DNA of 64,000 nucleotides from Jeotgalicoccus sp036782755 (GCA_036782755.1 DAIPYL010000003.1:1-64000), one strand, 5' to 3'. Counted from the first letter of the stretch, positions 8,208 to 16,418 are shown. A program made the numbers and translations. Notes: generated by a model from the letters alone, not told the origin.

Positions 8208-8493
8208 TTTTTAATATACGAGGTAACTTCTACAGCTGCAGCTGCGACGATTCTTCACTCGTCGAATAGACGGAAACGGGGATTAGCTCCACGCCGTATC
8301 GTTCCCGGCATCCGAACGCTGCATGCGTCACTATTATTTTTGCAGTCTGTTTATCTGATAAAGTTCCACTGAATTTCCTTGTCCAATTCAATCAGTTCTC
8401 TGACAACCTGTTCATATTTTTCATTGTAGATTACTTTTCTTCCGTTTTATCTTTATCAGGTCATCTTTAGAATTTCCGCCATATCTGTCATTT
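8208..8493 (-). pseudogene. Decayed zinc/manganese ABC transporter substrate-binding protein (ZnuA/AdcA-like)
   Basis: Between corA and the DUF1801 gene, minus-strand frames give consecutive fragments interrupted by frameshifts and stops. They are MAEILK then DDLIKIKRKK (8460-8493), KVIYNEKYEQVVRELIELDK (8380-8437), GTLSDKQTAKIIVTHAAFG with RYGVELIPVS (8265-8365), and VEVTSYIKK (8208-8235). In order and spacing they match the family pattern of cluster A-I metal-binding lipoproteins: a helix with NYE-ELxxLDxE, then KxIIVTHxAFGY and RYGxEQIPVSGxSxxxEPSQ, then EVxxYIK. The Tyr after AFG and the EPSQ are already altered. Both termini are missing. This is a manual reading and should be tested by a translated search. 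Confidence 0.6.
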
Positions 8494-8504
8494 TAAAAGT
8501 ATCG

Positions 8505-9440
8505 CTACATCCACCCTTTATATTTAAAGAATGACAGCATGCTGATACTGATTAAAAGCATTACACCGAGCGTTACAAAGTATCCCGGTCCCCACCCAAG
8601 TTCAGGCATATTCTCAAAGTTCATACCGTATATCCCGGTAATGAGTGTCAGCGGCAGAAAGATTGCAGAGATTATCGTCAGCACATTAATAATCTTATTC
8701 ATGCGATACGTATTGTACGAAATATAGTTGTTCTTCATCTCATCAATCATCTCTTCCGAGAATTGGATAATCAGCTTCTGCCTGTCGATTTTAGAATCAA
8801 TTTTACTGAGTATTGATTCGCTCCGGCTGCTGTTGAATATATCGTCCTGTTCTTTAAATTTCTCCACGATTTCTTCCATCGGAATAATAACCCGTTTCAC
8901 CCTGAATATTTCTTTTCTGACATCGAACATCTTCGCAGTAACGTTCTCTCCTTTTTTCTCGTTACCGTGTTTTTCTTCAAAGAAAATAACAGTATCTTCG
9001 ATGTCGTGCACAATATCAAAATACTGATCCAATGTCTCATGCAGGATATAAAGTGCGATATCACTTTCCAAATCTTCGCGTTTATGTTTTATAATTTTAG
9101 CGATGTCGATAAAATCATCCAGAACACCGTTATGATACGTTATAATAACATCCTTCATTACAATTATATTAATAGCATGTGCTTCCAGAGTGTCCCGGTC
9201 AATCACGTGACATATTAAGAGCTGATATTCGTCGTAATTGTAATACTGCGGACGGTATCTTTTCGAACTCTCATCTTCCAATTGATCTTCATTCAATTTA
9301 AAGTCGGACAGCAGTTTTTCCTTATCCTCAAAACTGTTGTAGTCATACCAGGTAAAGGTTGCATCATACGGCACCGTGTCCCGTCCATCTGCAGTTTCTA
9401 TTTGATTGCTTTTTGATATGTACTGAATCTCAAGGCTCAT
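8505..9440 (-). CDS. corA: CorA-family divalent cation (magnesium) transporter
   Basis: The 311-residue protein has the CorA plan: a long cytoplasmic N-terminal domain rich in acidic helices, then two C-terminal membrane helices. The pore signature YGMNFENMPE follows the first helix near residue 273, and the protein ends with basic residues (YKGWM preceded by FFK). CorA pentamers carry magnesium, cobalt or nickel ions. The start has a GGGAGGGATG ribosome binding site. The gene is followed by remains of a metal-binding lipoprotein gene rather than by a terminator. Confidence 0.9.
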   Translation of the reverse strand: MSLEIQYISKSNQIETADGRDTVPYDATFTWYDYNSFEDKEKLLSDFKLNEDQLEDESSKRYRPQYYNYDEYQLLICHVIDRDTLEAHAINIIVMKDVIITYHNGVLDDFIDIAKIIKHKREDLESDIALYILHETLDQYFDIVHDIEDTVIFFEEKHGNEKKGENVTAKMFDVRKEIFRVKRVIIPMEEIVEKFKEQDDIFNSSRSESILSKIDSKIDRQKLIIQFSEEMIDEMKNNYISYNTYRMNKIINVLTIISAIFLPLTLITGIYGMNFENMPELGWGPGYFVTLGVMLLISISMLSFFKYKGWM

Positions 9441-9486
9441 CTGAACATCCCTCCCTGATTTCTAATACCCGTTTAGCGGTAAATAA

Positions 9487-9524
9487 AGCAAAAGAGCAGT
9501 GAAATCGTCTGATTTCACTGCTCT
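9487..9524 (-). terminator. Terminator after the NCS1 permease
   Basis: AGAGCAGTGAAATC and GATTTCACTGCTCT form a perfect 14-bp stem nine bases after the permease stop, followed on the minus strand by TTTTGCTTTATTT. Confidence 0.9.
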
Positions 9525-9532
9525 CTATTATA

Positions 9533-10930
9533 TTATTTAGTTTCGCTGTCAAAAATTGTACCTCTCTTGAACCTGGAACCTTTGAACATCGTTTTACTGA
9601 TAATCGGGTAAGCAATACCCGCAACAATAAATCCGATTAACCATGCAAGATCAACGAACAGGAATGCTGCTGCTGCACCGATACCAAGTGCCAGTAACGC
9701 TGCATAGTTTACGCCGTCAAAGTTACCGCCTTTTTTATACAATTCTTTAATATCGATGTGCTGTTTTCTCATAATGTAATATTCAACAATGAGAATCGCA
9801 ATTAATGGTCCTAAGAATGCTGAGTAAACCTGAACGAAAGTATCCAGTCCTTTTGCATTGTCATCCTGTACTAATAACCATGGGAATGAGCCCATTGCAA
9901 GAAGTCCTGTAATTGTAACTGCTACTTTGTAGTTCAGTTTAGTGAACAGCTGAATAACGTAAGTCGGCGTTACAATGTTCGCTACCATATTTACTGCGAT
10001 TGCACCAAACACGATAAATACAGAAATGAATAACTGCATGTAAACATTATCAAATAATGCCGGAAGTCCGAGTGCCGGGTTTGTATAACCTGTTGCACTC
10101 GCAAGCATTGCACCTACAACGATTACAGAACCGTAAGCTACGATAATCGGCAGGAAGTAAAGCAGTCCGCGTTTAGCGTTGCTGTATCCTGTTTTAAGTT
10201 CACGGGAATAGTCTGCTGCACTCAGGAAAATTGCTGCGTAGTTACCAAGGAATACCATGATGTATGCGAAGAATGGAATTCCCCATGTACCTTCAGTGTT
10301 AATCCAGGTATCAGCAATTGCTGTACTGTGATCTTTAATTAATATAACGAATACTGTAATAACGATACCCATCAGGACAACTGATGCCACTGATTCAACC
10401 GCTTTAATACTCTTGAATCCTTTCATTGAAAGGAGGATTTGAATTACTAAGAGAATGATAAATCCGACAAATACATTATCAAATGCGCCGCCCGAAAGTA
10501 TTCTGAACACTTCGTTTAACGCGGTACCGCCGATCCAGCTCTGAATACCGTACCAGATAACAGCCGGCACTGCACGGAGCAGTGAAGAAAGAAGTGTACC
10601 TTTCTCACCAAATGATGCTTTTAAGTGTGCTACATACGGAATACCGTATTTGTATCCGGCTCTGTCGTTTAATGCGAACAGGATAGAAACGATTCCGATT
10701 GCAATTAATGCTGCTGCAATTGTCTGCCAAATGTTCAGAATGGCCATCCCTGCAACGACAACACTCGCACCAAGTGTCATGTTACCCATGTTTACACCGT
10801 CACCAACCCACAGTGACATATACCCGGCGGCTCCGAGTGTTCTGTCCTCAGGACCAGTCGGTTTAAGAGAATCCGTCTGAGCTGCTGCGTCCAAACCTTC
10901 TCCAGGAAGATTGTTATGTTCTTCTGACAT
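9533..10930 (-). CDS. NCS1-family nucleobase (cytosine/purine/allantoin-type) permease
   Basis: The 465-residue protein has about twelve membrane segments and NCS1 hallmarks: MGNMTLGASVVVAGM near residue 48, WYGIQSWIGG near 124 and FLGNYAAIFLSAADYSR near 230. NCS1 proteins import cytosine, uracil, allantoin, hydantoins or thiamine-type compounds with sodium or protons. The substrate here is not certain. It lies downstream of and in the same direction as a PucR-type regulator. Its promoter overlaps a motif also found beside pucR and ridA, so control by that regulator is likely. It ends at a strong terminator. Confidence 0.88.
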   Translation of the reverse strand: MSEEHNNLPGEGLDAAAQTDSLKPTGPEDRTLGAAGYMSLWVGDGVNMGNMTLGASVVVAGMAILNIWQTIAAALIAIGIVSILFALNDRAGYKYGIPYVAHLKASFGEKGTLLSSLLRAVPAVIWYGIQSWIGGTALNEVFRILSGGAFDNVFVGFIILLVIQILLSMKGFKSIKAVESVASVVLMGIVITVFVILIKDHSTAIADTWINTEGTWGIPFFAYIMVFLGNYAAIFLSAADYSRELKTGYSNAKRGLLYFLPIIVAYGSVIVVGAMLASATGYTNPALGLPALFDNVYMQLFISVFIVFGAIAVNMVANIVTPTYVIQLFTKLNYKVAVTITGLLAMGSFPWLLVQDDNAKGLDTFVQVYSAFLGPLIAILIVEYYIMRKQHIDIKELYKKGGNFDGVNYAALLALGIGAAAAFLFVDLAWLIGFIVAGIAYPIISKTMFKGSRFKRGTIFDSETK

Positions 10931-10994
10931 ATTTACACCTCTATTATTATTATTAGACTTTAATTACTTTTTTCAGTGTCCTGCACCATAGTTT

Positions 10995-11039
10995 ATTATA
11001 TACGCCTGAACGTTCGTTGTCTTTATCCAATATAGATAA
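10995..11039 (-). promoter_or_regulatory. NCS1 permease promoter overlapped by TTATC-N7-GATAA motif
   Basis: On the minus strand, AAGACA (11018-11023) and TATAAT (10995-11000) are 17 bases apart. The inverted motif TTATC-N7-GATAA followed by AGAC occupies 11019-11039 and overlaps the -35 box. GAACGTTC, an 8-bp palindrome, lies in the spacer. The same motif occurs twice more between pucR and ridA. Confidence 0.6.
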
Positions 11040-11082
11040 TTTTTGTCTGTTTTATCTCTTTAATTATCTATATAATTCACTA

Positions 11083-12890
11083 TTATTCTTTTCGCATAAT
11101 CTCGAGAATCTTCAATCCGACTTGAACTGACAGCATTTCGTTCGCATCCTCGTAGTCCATCTGTGTGATTTCCTTAATCTTATCCAAACGGTAAGAGACC
11201 GTTTTGTAATGCACGTATAATCTGTCCGCTGATCGTGAGACATTTTGCTGGCACTGCAGGTACATTTCTAATGTTTCAATTAACTGTTCCCTGTTTGACT
11301 TATTATAATCCAGCAGTCTCTGTAAACTTTGCGGAATAAATTCTTTCAGCTTATTGTTATCGTGTTTAAACTGATAAAGCAGTCTGTAGATGCCGAGTTC
11401 TTCAAAGCTTAAAATCGGATTGTAATCGTAGGACATTTCATTTACATCGAGCACTTCCTGCGCTTCCTTGTGACTTTTCGGCAAATCGTGCACCGTATCT
11501 GCTATCGAGCCGATACCTGTAAATACTGTCGCATCGCTGACTGTGCTTTCGAACTTATTAATGACGTGACCCAGGGTCCGCTTAATCGTGTTCATTTCTT
11601 TTTTCTTATTGCTCTGTCCTGAGTGAACAGGCCAGATAACGATAACTTGATTAAATCGTTCGCGCACAATCGCATGTTTTAAGTAATAGTCGATATTGTT
11701 AATTAAAATATTATAATATCTTTCTCTCGTATCACTTGTCACTTTTTTGTTTTTAAACTTCAGTGTAAACACTACAACCGCTGAGCGGCTGTTCAAATCC
11801 AACTTAATGTTGTCTGCGCGTTCTGCAATGTCGTCTTCGTGTTTAATATTGCCTGACAGGAGATCATCGATAATCTCGTTTTTGTATTTCTTCTCTACTT
11901 CGGATATTGCAATTTTCTTCGCCAGGTTTAATGATAATGCTGTTGCTGCGTTTTCAATCGCAATAAAATCAAAGTCGCTGAAACCTGAATGTATCGCACT
12001 GATCACGAGCATGACTTTCGTCTGGTTGACCGTCGTAATTGGAATCATAATCTGCTCACATTCACGGTCCTGCAGTTTCGGATAAATTACAAAACGGCGG
12101 TAAATCGGGAAGATTGTATTTTTGATGTTTTTCTCTACCTGAAACTTATCCGATTCGTAGAACAATTCCACTTCATTATCCGTCGTTGCAATCACTTTAA
12201 ACAGTTCGTTATAAATTGTTACAGGATTGCCGATCAGCGATTCGAGCGTTTCGATAATCACTTCATCAGTAACGTTTTGAATCGACAGTGCGGTGAAACG
12301 ATGGTGAATCTCTCTGAAGTACTNNNNNNNNNNNNNNNNNNNNNNNNNNNNNNNNNNNNNNNNNNNNNNNNNNNNNNNNNNNNNNNNNNNNNNNNNNNNN
12401 NNNNNNNNNNNNNNNNNNNNNNNGTAACGTTTTGAATCGACAGTGCGGTGAAACGATGGTGAATCTCTCTGAAGTACTCGAGCTTTTCAACATCCTGGTT
12501 AAAAATTTTGCGTGTCACTTTATAAATAATATCGATAAACGGCACAGCTGTCGGCAGCGAGATAATCGGAATGTTGCGTTCCATGCAGACATTCATGACC
12601 GGTTCCGGGATGCTTGTAAACTCTGTCCGCAGTTTTACGATCAGAGCGCTGATTTTTTTATCAGCAAGCTCGTGCATCCAGCCCCTCATCTCTTCATCGT
12701 TTAAATCTTTAATCGGGAAGAAACTCGTAAGTATCGTCTCTCCCCCGTTCAGCCATAACGAGATGTCCGGCGAATCAATTACTGTAATACCTTTTATATT
12801 TTTTGCGAGACTCTGTTTCGTCCCGATATACTCTGCATTCCGGAGTTCATCCAGTGTCAGTAACTCTTTAACTGTATAGTGCATTGGCAA
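11083..12890 (-). CDS. PucR-family transcriptional regulator (intact gene, split only by a scaffold gap)
   Basis: The N-terminal part (MPMHYTVKELLTLDELRNAEY) is the PucR purine-catabolism regulatory domain. The C-terminal end, with LYVHYKTVSYRLDKIKEITQM, is the PucR-type helix-turn-helix. A GGDEF-like middle segment lies between them. The apparent break comes from 100 Ns (12324-12423) flanked by the same 55 bases (12269-12323 and 12424-12478). Deleting one copy and the Ns leaves 1653 bases, exactly 550 codons plus stop in one frame. PucR proteins control purine or other nucleobase degradation and uptake. The ATG has a GAGG ribosome binding site. A TTATC-N7-GATAA motif lies about 20 bases before the start, suggesting autoregulation. 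Confidence 0.88.
12324..12423. other. Scaffold gap of 100 N within pucR
   Basis: Exactly 100 undetermined bases separate two identical 55-base copies (12269-12323 and 12424-12478). This is an unmerged contig overlap, not real sequence. No biological insertion is implied. Confidence 0.95.
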
Positions 12891-12908
12891 ACCTCTTTTT
12901 AAATCATT

Positions 12909-12929
12909 TTATCCTAAGTCGATAAAGAC
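12909..12929. promoter_or_regulatory. TTATC-N7-GATAA motif in the pucR leader
   Basis: TTATC, seven bases, then GATAAAGAC. It lies 19-39 bases upstream of the pucR start, downstream of a TGTTATAGT extended -10 on the minus strand (about 12950). A repressor bound here would block pucR transcription. Confidence 0.5.
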
Positions 12930-13010
12930 TTTAATATCTTATACCATATACTATAACAGGAGTTGAACCCTATATACCCCATATTTTGCTCACCGTAAAC
13001 ACACTTATTC

Positions 13011-13030
13011 TTATCGATGTTGGATAGGAC
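13011..13030. promoter_or_regulatory. TTATC-N7-GATA motif upstream of ridA
   Basis: TTATC, seven bases, then GATAGGAC. It lies about 50 bases upstream of the ridA -10 region, a position suited to an activator. Confidence 0.5.
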
Positions 13031-13078
13031 TTTTTACACTAATAGATATCGTTTTATGCTATTCAATTCCGTTAAAAA

Positions 13079-13087
13079 TGCTATGAT
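13079..13087 (+). promoter_or_regulatory. Extended -10 of the ridA promoter
   Basis: TGCTATGAT fits the extended -10 form TGnTATAAT with one mismatch. No good -35 is seen, which agrees with the use of an activator or of the TG extension. The ridA start is 28 bases downstream. Confidence 0.5.
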
Positions 13088-13115
13088 TAAATTATTACCA
13101 TTAGGAGGGTGTTTT

Positions 13116-13496
13116 ATGAGCAGAAAAGCATTCAACACAAAAACAGTAAGCAGTTCAGGTCCTTACTCGCACGTTACAGATGCGGGAGACTACCTGTACT
13201 TTTCGGGACAGACAGCGAAAAACAGACTGGATGTTACTGAAGATTTAACTGGAGATATTGCGAAACAGACTGAAGTTGCATTCAATAACCTGTTTGACGT
13301 TATGGAAGACATGGGTGTGACAGAAGAACAGGTTGTTAAAGTGAATGTCTACTTAACAACGATGAAGAACTTCGAGGCGATGAACGAAGTATATAAAGAA
13401 AAATTCAGCGCACCATACCCGTCACGTACATGTGTCGCAGTTCTGGAATTGCCGCTTGGCGCAGAAGTTGAAATCGAAATGATTGTTAAGAAATAA
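13116..13496 (+). CDS. ridA: RidA family (YjgF/YER057c) enamine/imine deaminase
   Basis: Starting at ATG 13116, which has a perfect AGGAGG site, gives a 126-residue protein of normal RidA length; the upstream in-frame codons lack a ribosome binding site. The family features are GPYSHVTDAGDYLYFSGQ near residues 14-31, a YLTTMKNF segment and PYPSRTCVAVLELPLGAEVEIE near 100-121 with the catalytic Arg. RidA trimers hydrolyse reactive enamines from PLP enzymes. The divergent pucR and shared motifs suggest that this copy belongs to nucleobase metabolism, as RutC-type relatives do; this is inference. Confidence 0.9.
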   Translation: MSRKAFNTKTVSSSGPYSHVTDAGDYLYFSGQTAKNRLDVTEDLTGDIAKQTEVAFNNLFDVMEDMGVTEEQVVKVNVYLTTMKNFEAMNEVYKEKFSAPYPSRTCVAVLELPLGAEVEIEMIVKK

Positions 13497-13507
13497 TGAT
13501 TGATTTG

Positions 13508-13540
13508 AAACAGAGTCCGGGTGACGGATTCTGTTTTTTT
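13508..13540 (+). terminator. ridA terminator (duplicated by scaffold join)
   Basis: AACAGAGTCCG / CGGATTCTGTT with TTTTTTT follows ridA. An identical copy at 13663-13695 is part of the 55-base overlap repeated after the Ns. Confidence 0.85.
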
Positions 13541-13640
13541 NNNNNNNNNNNNNNNNNNNNNNNNNNNNNNNNNNNNNNNNNNNNNNNNNNNNNNNNNNNN
13601 NNNNNNNNNNNNNNNNNNNNNNNNNNNNNNNNNNNNNNNN
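13541..13640. other. Scaffold gap of 100 N after ridA
   Basis: The same 55 bases lie at 13486-13540 and 13641-13695 on either side of 100 Ns. In the genome this is expected to be a single copy without Ns. Confidence 0.95.
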
Positions 13641-13720
13641 TTAAGAAATAATGATTGATTTGAAACAGAGTCCGGGTGACGGATTCTGTTTTTTTATAAT
13701 TTTGCGACCGGAGGCTTAGG

Positions 13721-13792
13721 GGGTTCACGTGAGAGCGTGTCATATCAGTCCGCCACCGCTCGGGTTCACGTGAGAGCGTCTCATACCAGTCC
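13721..13792. repeat. Second locus of the 41-bp repeat family (two units)
   Basis: GGGTTCACGTGAGAGCGT begins at 13721 and, in the same 31-base context, at 13762, again 41 bases apart. Aligned without gaps from TTC, this unit agrees with the 1-213 array unit at 24 of 41 positions, including TGAGA, TCATA, CCG and CCGCT. The array therefore appears to belong to the same dispersed family. It contains CACGTG. A partial, diverged unit may precede it at about 13705-13720. Confidence 0.7.
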
Positions 13793-13832
13793 CTACAGTC
13801 ATATGATAAAATGCAGTTGAGGAGGCGTTACT

Positions 13833-14210
13833 ATGAAAGTGCTGATTTTTGACGGCGACTGCAGTTTCTGCAATTTCTTTGTGCGTTTCACAGTACGTAT
13901 CAATCAGAATCCCGAACTTCGCATTACCGATTTTAATACTGCATGGACAAAAGATAATTATACGCCTGACAGCGATATAGACAGCGTTATTTATATCGCC
14001 GACGGCAGAACTTATATTTACTCGGATGCCGCGCTGCATATGCTCGCGGATGCAAACAGATTATTTAAACCTGTTATTCTGCTTAAACTGATTCCTAAGT
14101 TTATAAGGGATACAATTTATAAACTAATTGCAAAATACCGAAAGAGTATTCCTGTGAAAAATGTATGCGAACGGCCGACTGAGAAATTTTTGGATATGTA
14201 TTTAAAATAA
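13833..14210 (+). CDS. DCC-family (DUF393) thiol-disulfide oxidoreductase-like protein
   Basis: This 125-residue protein begins FDGDCSFCNFFV. The paired cysteines in DGDCSFC are the defining DCC motif of DUF393. Length is normal. Members are assumed to be thiol-disulfide exchange proteins, but no substrate is known. ATG 13833 follows GAGGAGGCG. The gene is preceded by the second 41-bp repeat cluster and ends at a strong terminator, so it is probably monocistronic. Confidence 0.85.
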   Translation: MKVLIFDGDCSFCNFFVRFTVRINQNPELRITDFNTAWTKDNYTPDSDIDSVIYIADGRTYIYSDAALHMLADANRLFKPVILLKLIPKFIRDTIYKLIAKYRKSIPVKNVCERPTEKFLDMYLK

Positions 14211-14248
14211 GCTGCTGCACATCATTGATGTACAGCAGCTTATTTTTT
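14205..14248 (+). terminator. Terminator after the DCC-family gene
   Basis: AAATAAGCTGCTG-ACATC and GATGT-CAGCAGCTTATTTTTT form a long stem overlapping the stop codon. Confidence 0.92.
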
Positions 14249-14323
14249 CAATTAACAGATATTTATTCCGATTGATTCAGGGTAAATAAGACTATCTATT
14301 TAAATATACAGGAGGTTTTCTCA

Positions 14324-14863
14324 TTGCTCGAATTCGACAAATTGATATTTGACGGACCCGATGTCATTATAAGAACCGTCTTAATCGGCTTGATGGCATA
14401 CGTCTCTGTCATCATTATTATCAGAGCCAGCGGCAAACGTTCGCTGTCACAGCTTAATGCGTTCGATTTTATCGTTACTGTAGCGATCGGTTCGATACTT
14501 GCAAGCATTATTATCAACCGCAATGTCACCATTTCTCAAGGTATTACAGCTTTTTTAGTGCTGATGATTATGCAGTATATTATTACAAAACTTTCAATTC
14601 ACAGCGGGACAATAAATAAATATATTAAAGCTTCACCTGCACTCCTTTTTCATAATGGAGAATTTTATTATGAAAACATGAAGCAGGAACGCGTCGTGGA
14701 AAATGAAATTAAACAAGCAATCCGTTCGAATGGCAGCGGCGATATGACCGACGTGCAAGCTGTCATAATTGAAACCGACGGCAGTCTTTCAATCATCAAT
14801 AAGAAGTCAGGTGAAGATGATATAGATCTGGATTCCCCGTTGTTCAGCGAAGTTAAGAAATAA
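14324..14863 (+). CDS. DUF421 (YetF/YrbG-like) membrane protein
   Basis: The 179-residue protein starts at a TTG, supported by AGGAGG at 14311-14316. It has three N-terminal membrane helices (about residues 14-35, 48-65 and 70-88). Between them lies RASGKRSLSQLNAFDFIVTVAIGS, the DUF421 core. A cytoplasmic YetF-type beta domain follows (FHNGEFYYENMKQERV, ETDGSLSIINK). Function of the family is unknown. It is convergent with the AEC transporter gene, and no terminator is visible between them. Confidence 0.88.
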   Translation: MLEFDKLIFDGPDVIIRTVLIGLMAYVSVIIIIRASGKRSLSQLNAFDFIVTVAIGSILASIIINRNVTISQGITAFLVLMIMQYIITKLSIHSGTINKYIKASPALLFHNGEFYYENMKQERVVENEIKQAIRSNGSGDMTDVQAVIIETDGSLSIINKKSGEDDIDLDSPLFSEVKK

Positions 14864-14877
14864 AGTACTCTGTGTTA

Positions 14878-15801
14878 TTAAAACACGTTCAGCGCTGTAT
14901 AGATGACAAGAGGCAGCGTTATTGCGCTTAACAACGTGCTCATCATTACAATCTCTGCGGCATATTCCGGATCGTCACTGTATTGCTGTGCAATCACCGA
15001 ACTGTTAACACTTGCAGGCATCGCGGTCGTAATCAGTATCGCCTGTGCAACGACACCTTCCACGTTAAACAATAACAGCATCGGCAGTGCCATTGCCGGT
15101 ATGATTAACAGTTTTACCGCTGTTGCGATAAATGCAGTAAATCGCAGGTGACGGAATCTTATTCCGGCAATCTGAGTTCCGAGGATAAACAGCACCATGC
15201 CGATCATTGCGTCTCTTATGTAATCAAGTGACGATATTACCGGTGCCGGCAGAGTGATATTGAAATAATTAAATATCAGACCTAAAAACAAACCGTAAAA
15301 TATCGGCATTTTAAAGTAGCCGAGGAGTGCTTTAAATTTCCCGACATTTTCTGCACTCAGGACGAAGATGCCGTATGAGTACGCAATGATATTTTGGAAT
15401 ACAACCATCATGACCTGAACACTCATGGCAAATGGATCACTTTTAAATACCAGGTCGTTTACCGGCACGCCGTAATTTCCGGCATTATAAAAAAGACTTG
15501 AGTTCGTAAATAACACAGTATGCTGTCCTTTGACACCGGATATTGCCGCAACAATTCTCGACACGGCGTAAGATATCAGCGCAAAGATAAATAGAAAAAC
15601 CATTATATATAACAGAAGGCCGAAATCTATATCCGAGCTGTAGAGGTTCATAAATATGAACCCCGGAATAATATAATTGACCATCAGTTTGCCGAGTGTC
15701 GGCCGGTCGAGGTTTAATTTCAGCTGCGTCACGTAACCGATAAAAACAATGATCGCTATCGGCAGCATAACGTTCGTTAAAATAAACAGAAACTCAGTCA
15801 T
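14878..15801 (-). CDS. AEC-family (auxin efflux carrier-like) permease
   Basis: The 307-residue protein has about ten hydrophobic segments in two sets of five. AEC-type features include NYIIPGFIFMNLYSS near residue 45, NAGNYGVPVNDLVF near 107 and TAMPASVNSSVIAQQY near 260. Bacterial members carry malate, malonate or similar organic anions; the substrate is not clear here. The ATG has a GGGGAG site. It follows the DUF188 gene by 15 bases and is probably cotranscribed with it. Confidence 0.85.
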   Translation of the reverse strand: MTEFLFILTNVMLPIAIIVFIGYVTQLKLNLDRPTLGKLMVNYIIPGFIFMNLYSSDIDFGLLLYIMVFLFIFALISYAVSRIVAAISGVKGQHTVLFTNSSLFYNAGNYGVPVNDLVFKSDPFAMSVQVMMVVFQNIIAYSYGIFVLSAENVGKFKALLGYFKMPIFYGLFLGLIFNYFNITLPAPVISSLDYIRDAMIGMVLFILGTQIAGIRFRHLRFTAFIATAVKLLIIPAMALPMLLLFNVEGVVAQAILITTAMPASVNSSVIAQQYSDDPEYAAEIVMMSTLLSAITLPLVIYTALNVF

Positions 15802-15816
15802 CGATGTTTTCTCCCC

Positions 15817-16260
15817 TTACTTTTCTGCAATTGCTTGTTTAAATAACGTTAAGAATGAATGCTTATCTTCCTGGGACAATGCTTTCGGCCCTTTTGTCCG
15901 TCCGCCGCCTCTTCGGATTACACTGCTCATATGACGTGTTTCGAGCAGATGATCCATATTCATTTTATTATACTCAAAACCGGTATGATGCAGTACTTTA
16001 CAGCCTTTCGGCAGCAGCAGTGACGCCAGACCGTAATCCTGCGTGACAATCACATCCCCCGCTTCTGCGAGCTGGACAATTTTATAATCTGCAGCATCCG
16101 GACCAGCGTCGACATATACTGCTCTTACATGTGAATCGAGTTCCCTCGAACTGAAGTGTGAAAGACTCGATACGAGTACAACTTCAATATTTTTATCTTC
16201 AGTTTCTTTCGCGACAATATCCTTTACCGGACAGGCATCCGCGTCGATAATAACTTTCAT
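15817..16260 (-). CDS. YaiI/YqxD family (DUF188) protein
   Basis: This 147-residue protein begins MKVIIDADACPVKDIV, the exact opening signature of DUF188, and contains DAGPDAADYKIVQLAEAGDVIVTQDYGLASL split over residues 50-80. It has the RRGGGRTKGPKAL tail motif. The fold resembles PIN-type nucleases with conserved aspartates, but the activity is not established. It is divergent from the NCS2 permease gene. Confidence 0.92.
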   Translation of the reverse strand: MKVIIDADACPVKDIVAKETEDKNIEVVLVSSLSHFSSRELDSHVRAVYVDAGPDAADYKIVQLAEAGDVIVTQDYGLASLLLPKGCKVLHHTGFEYNKMNMDHLLETRHMSSVIRRGGGRTKGPKALSQEDKHSFLTLFKQAIAEK

Positions 16261-16389
16261 AAAACAGCACCGCCCTTTCGTTAGAATCTTAATTATATCA
16301 AATATAATTTACTATTCCGCTCCAATTTCCAACCCCTGCAGTTTCTTCCTCTTTATTTTGATAATTTATGATAAAAAAATAAATTTATT

Positions 16390-16418
16390 TTGGTTAATTT
16401 AACCAATGATTTTTGACA
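16390..16418 (+). promoter_or_regulatory. Palindrome resembling a PucR box upstream of the NCS2 permease
   Basis: TTGGTTAATTTAACCAA at 16390-16406 is a perfect 17-bp palindrome. Each half contains TTGGTTAA, the core of the PucR box described in Bacillus subtilis. TTGACA follows at 16413-16418, but no well-spaced -10 is evident. The permease start is about 80 bases downstream. Confidence 0.5.

Noticed and set aside
11040..11082. Terminator after pucR from ATATAGATAATT / AATTATCTATAT
   Set aside because: The stem is AT-only with a 20-base loop and no T-run follows, so it is a weak dyad rather than a convincing terminator.
12258..12493. Separate proteins or a disrupted regulator across the N run
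   Set aside because: The frames are produced by the 100 Ns and the duplicated 55-base ends; collapsing the join gives one intact gene.
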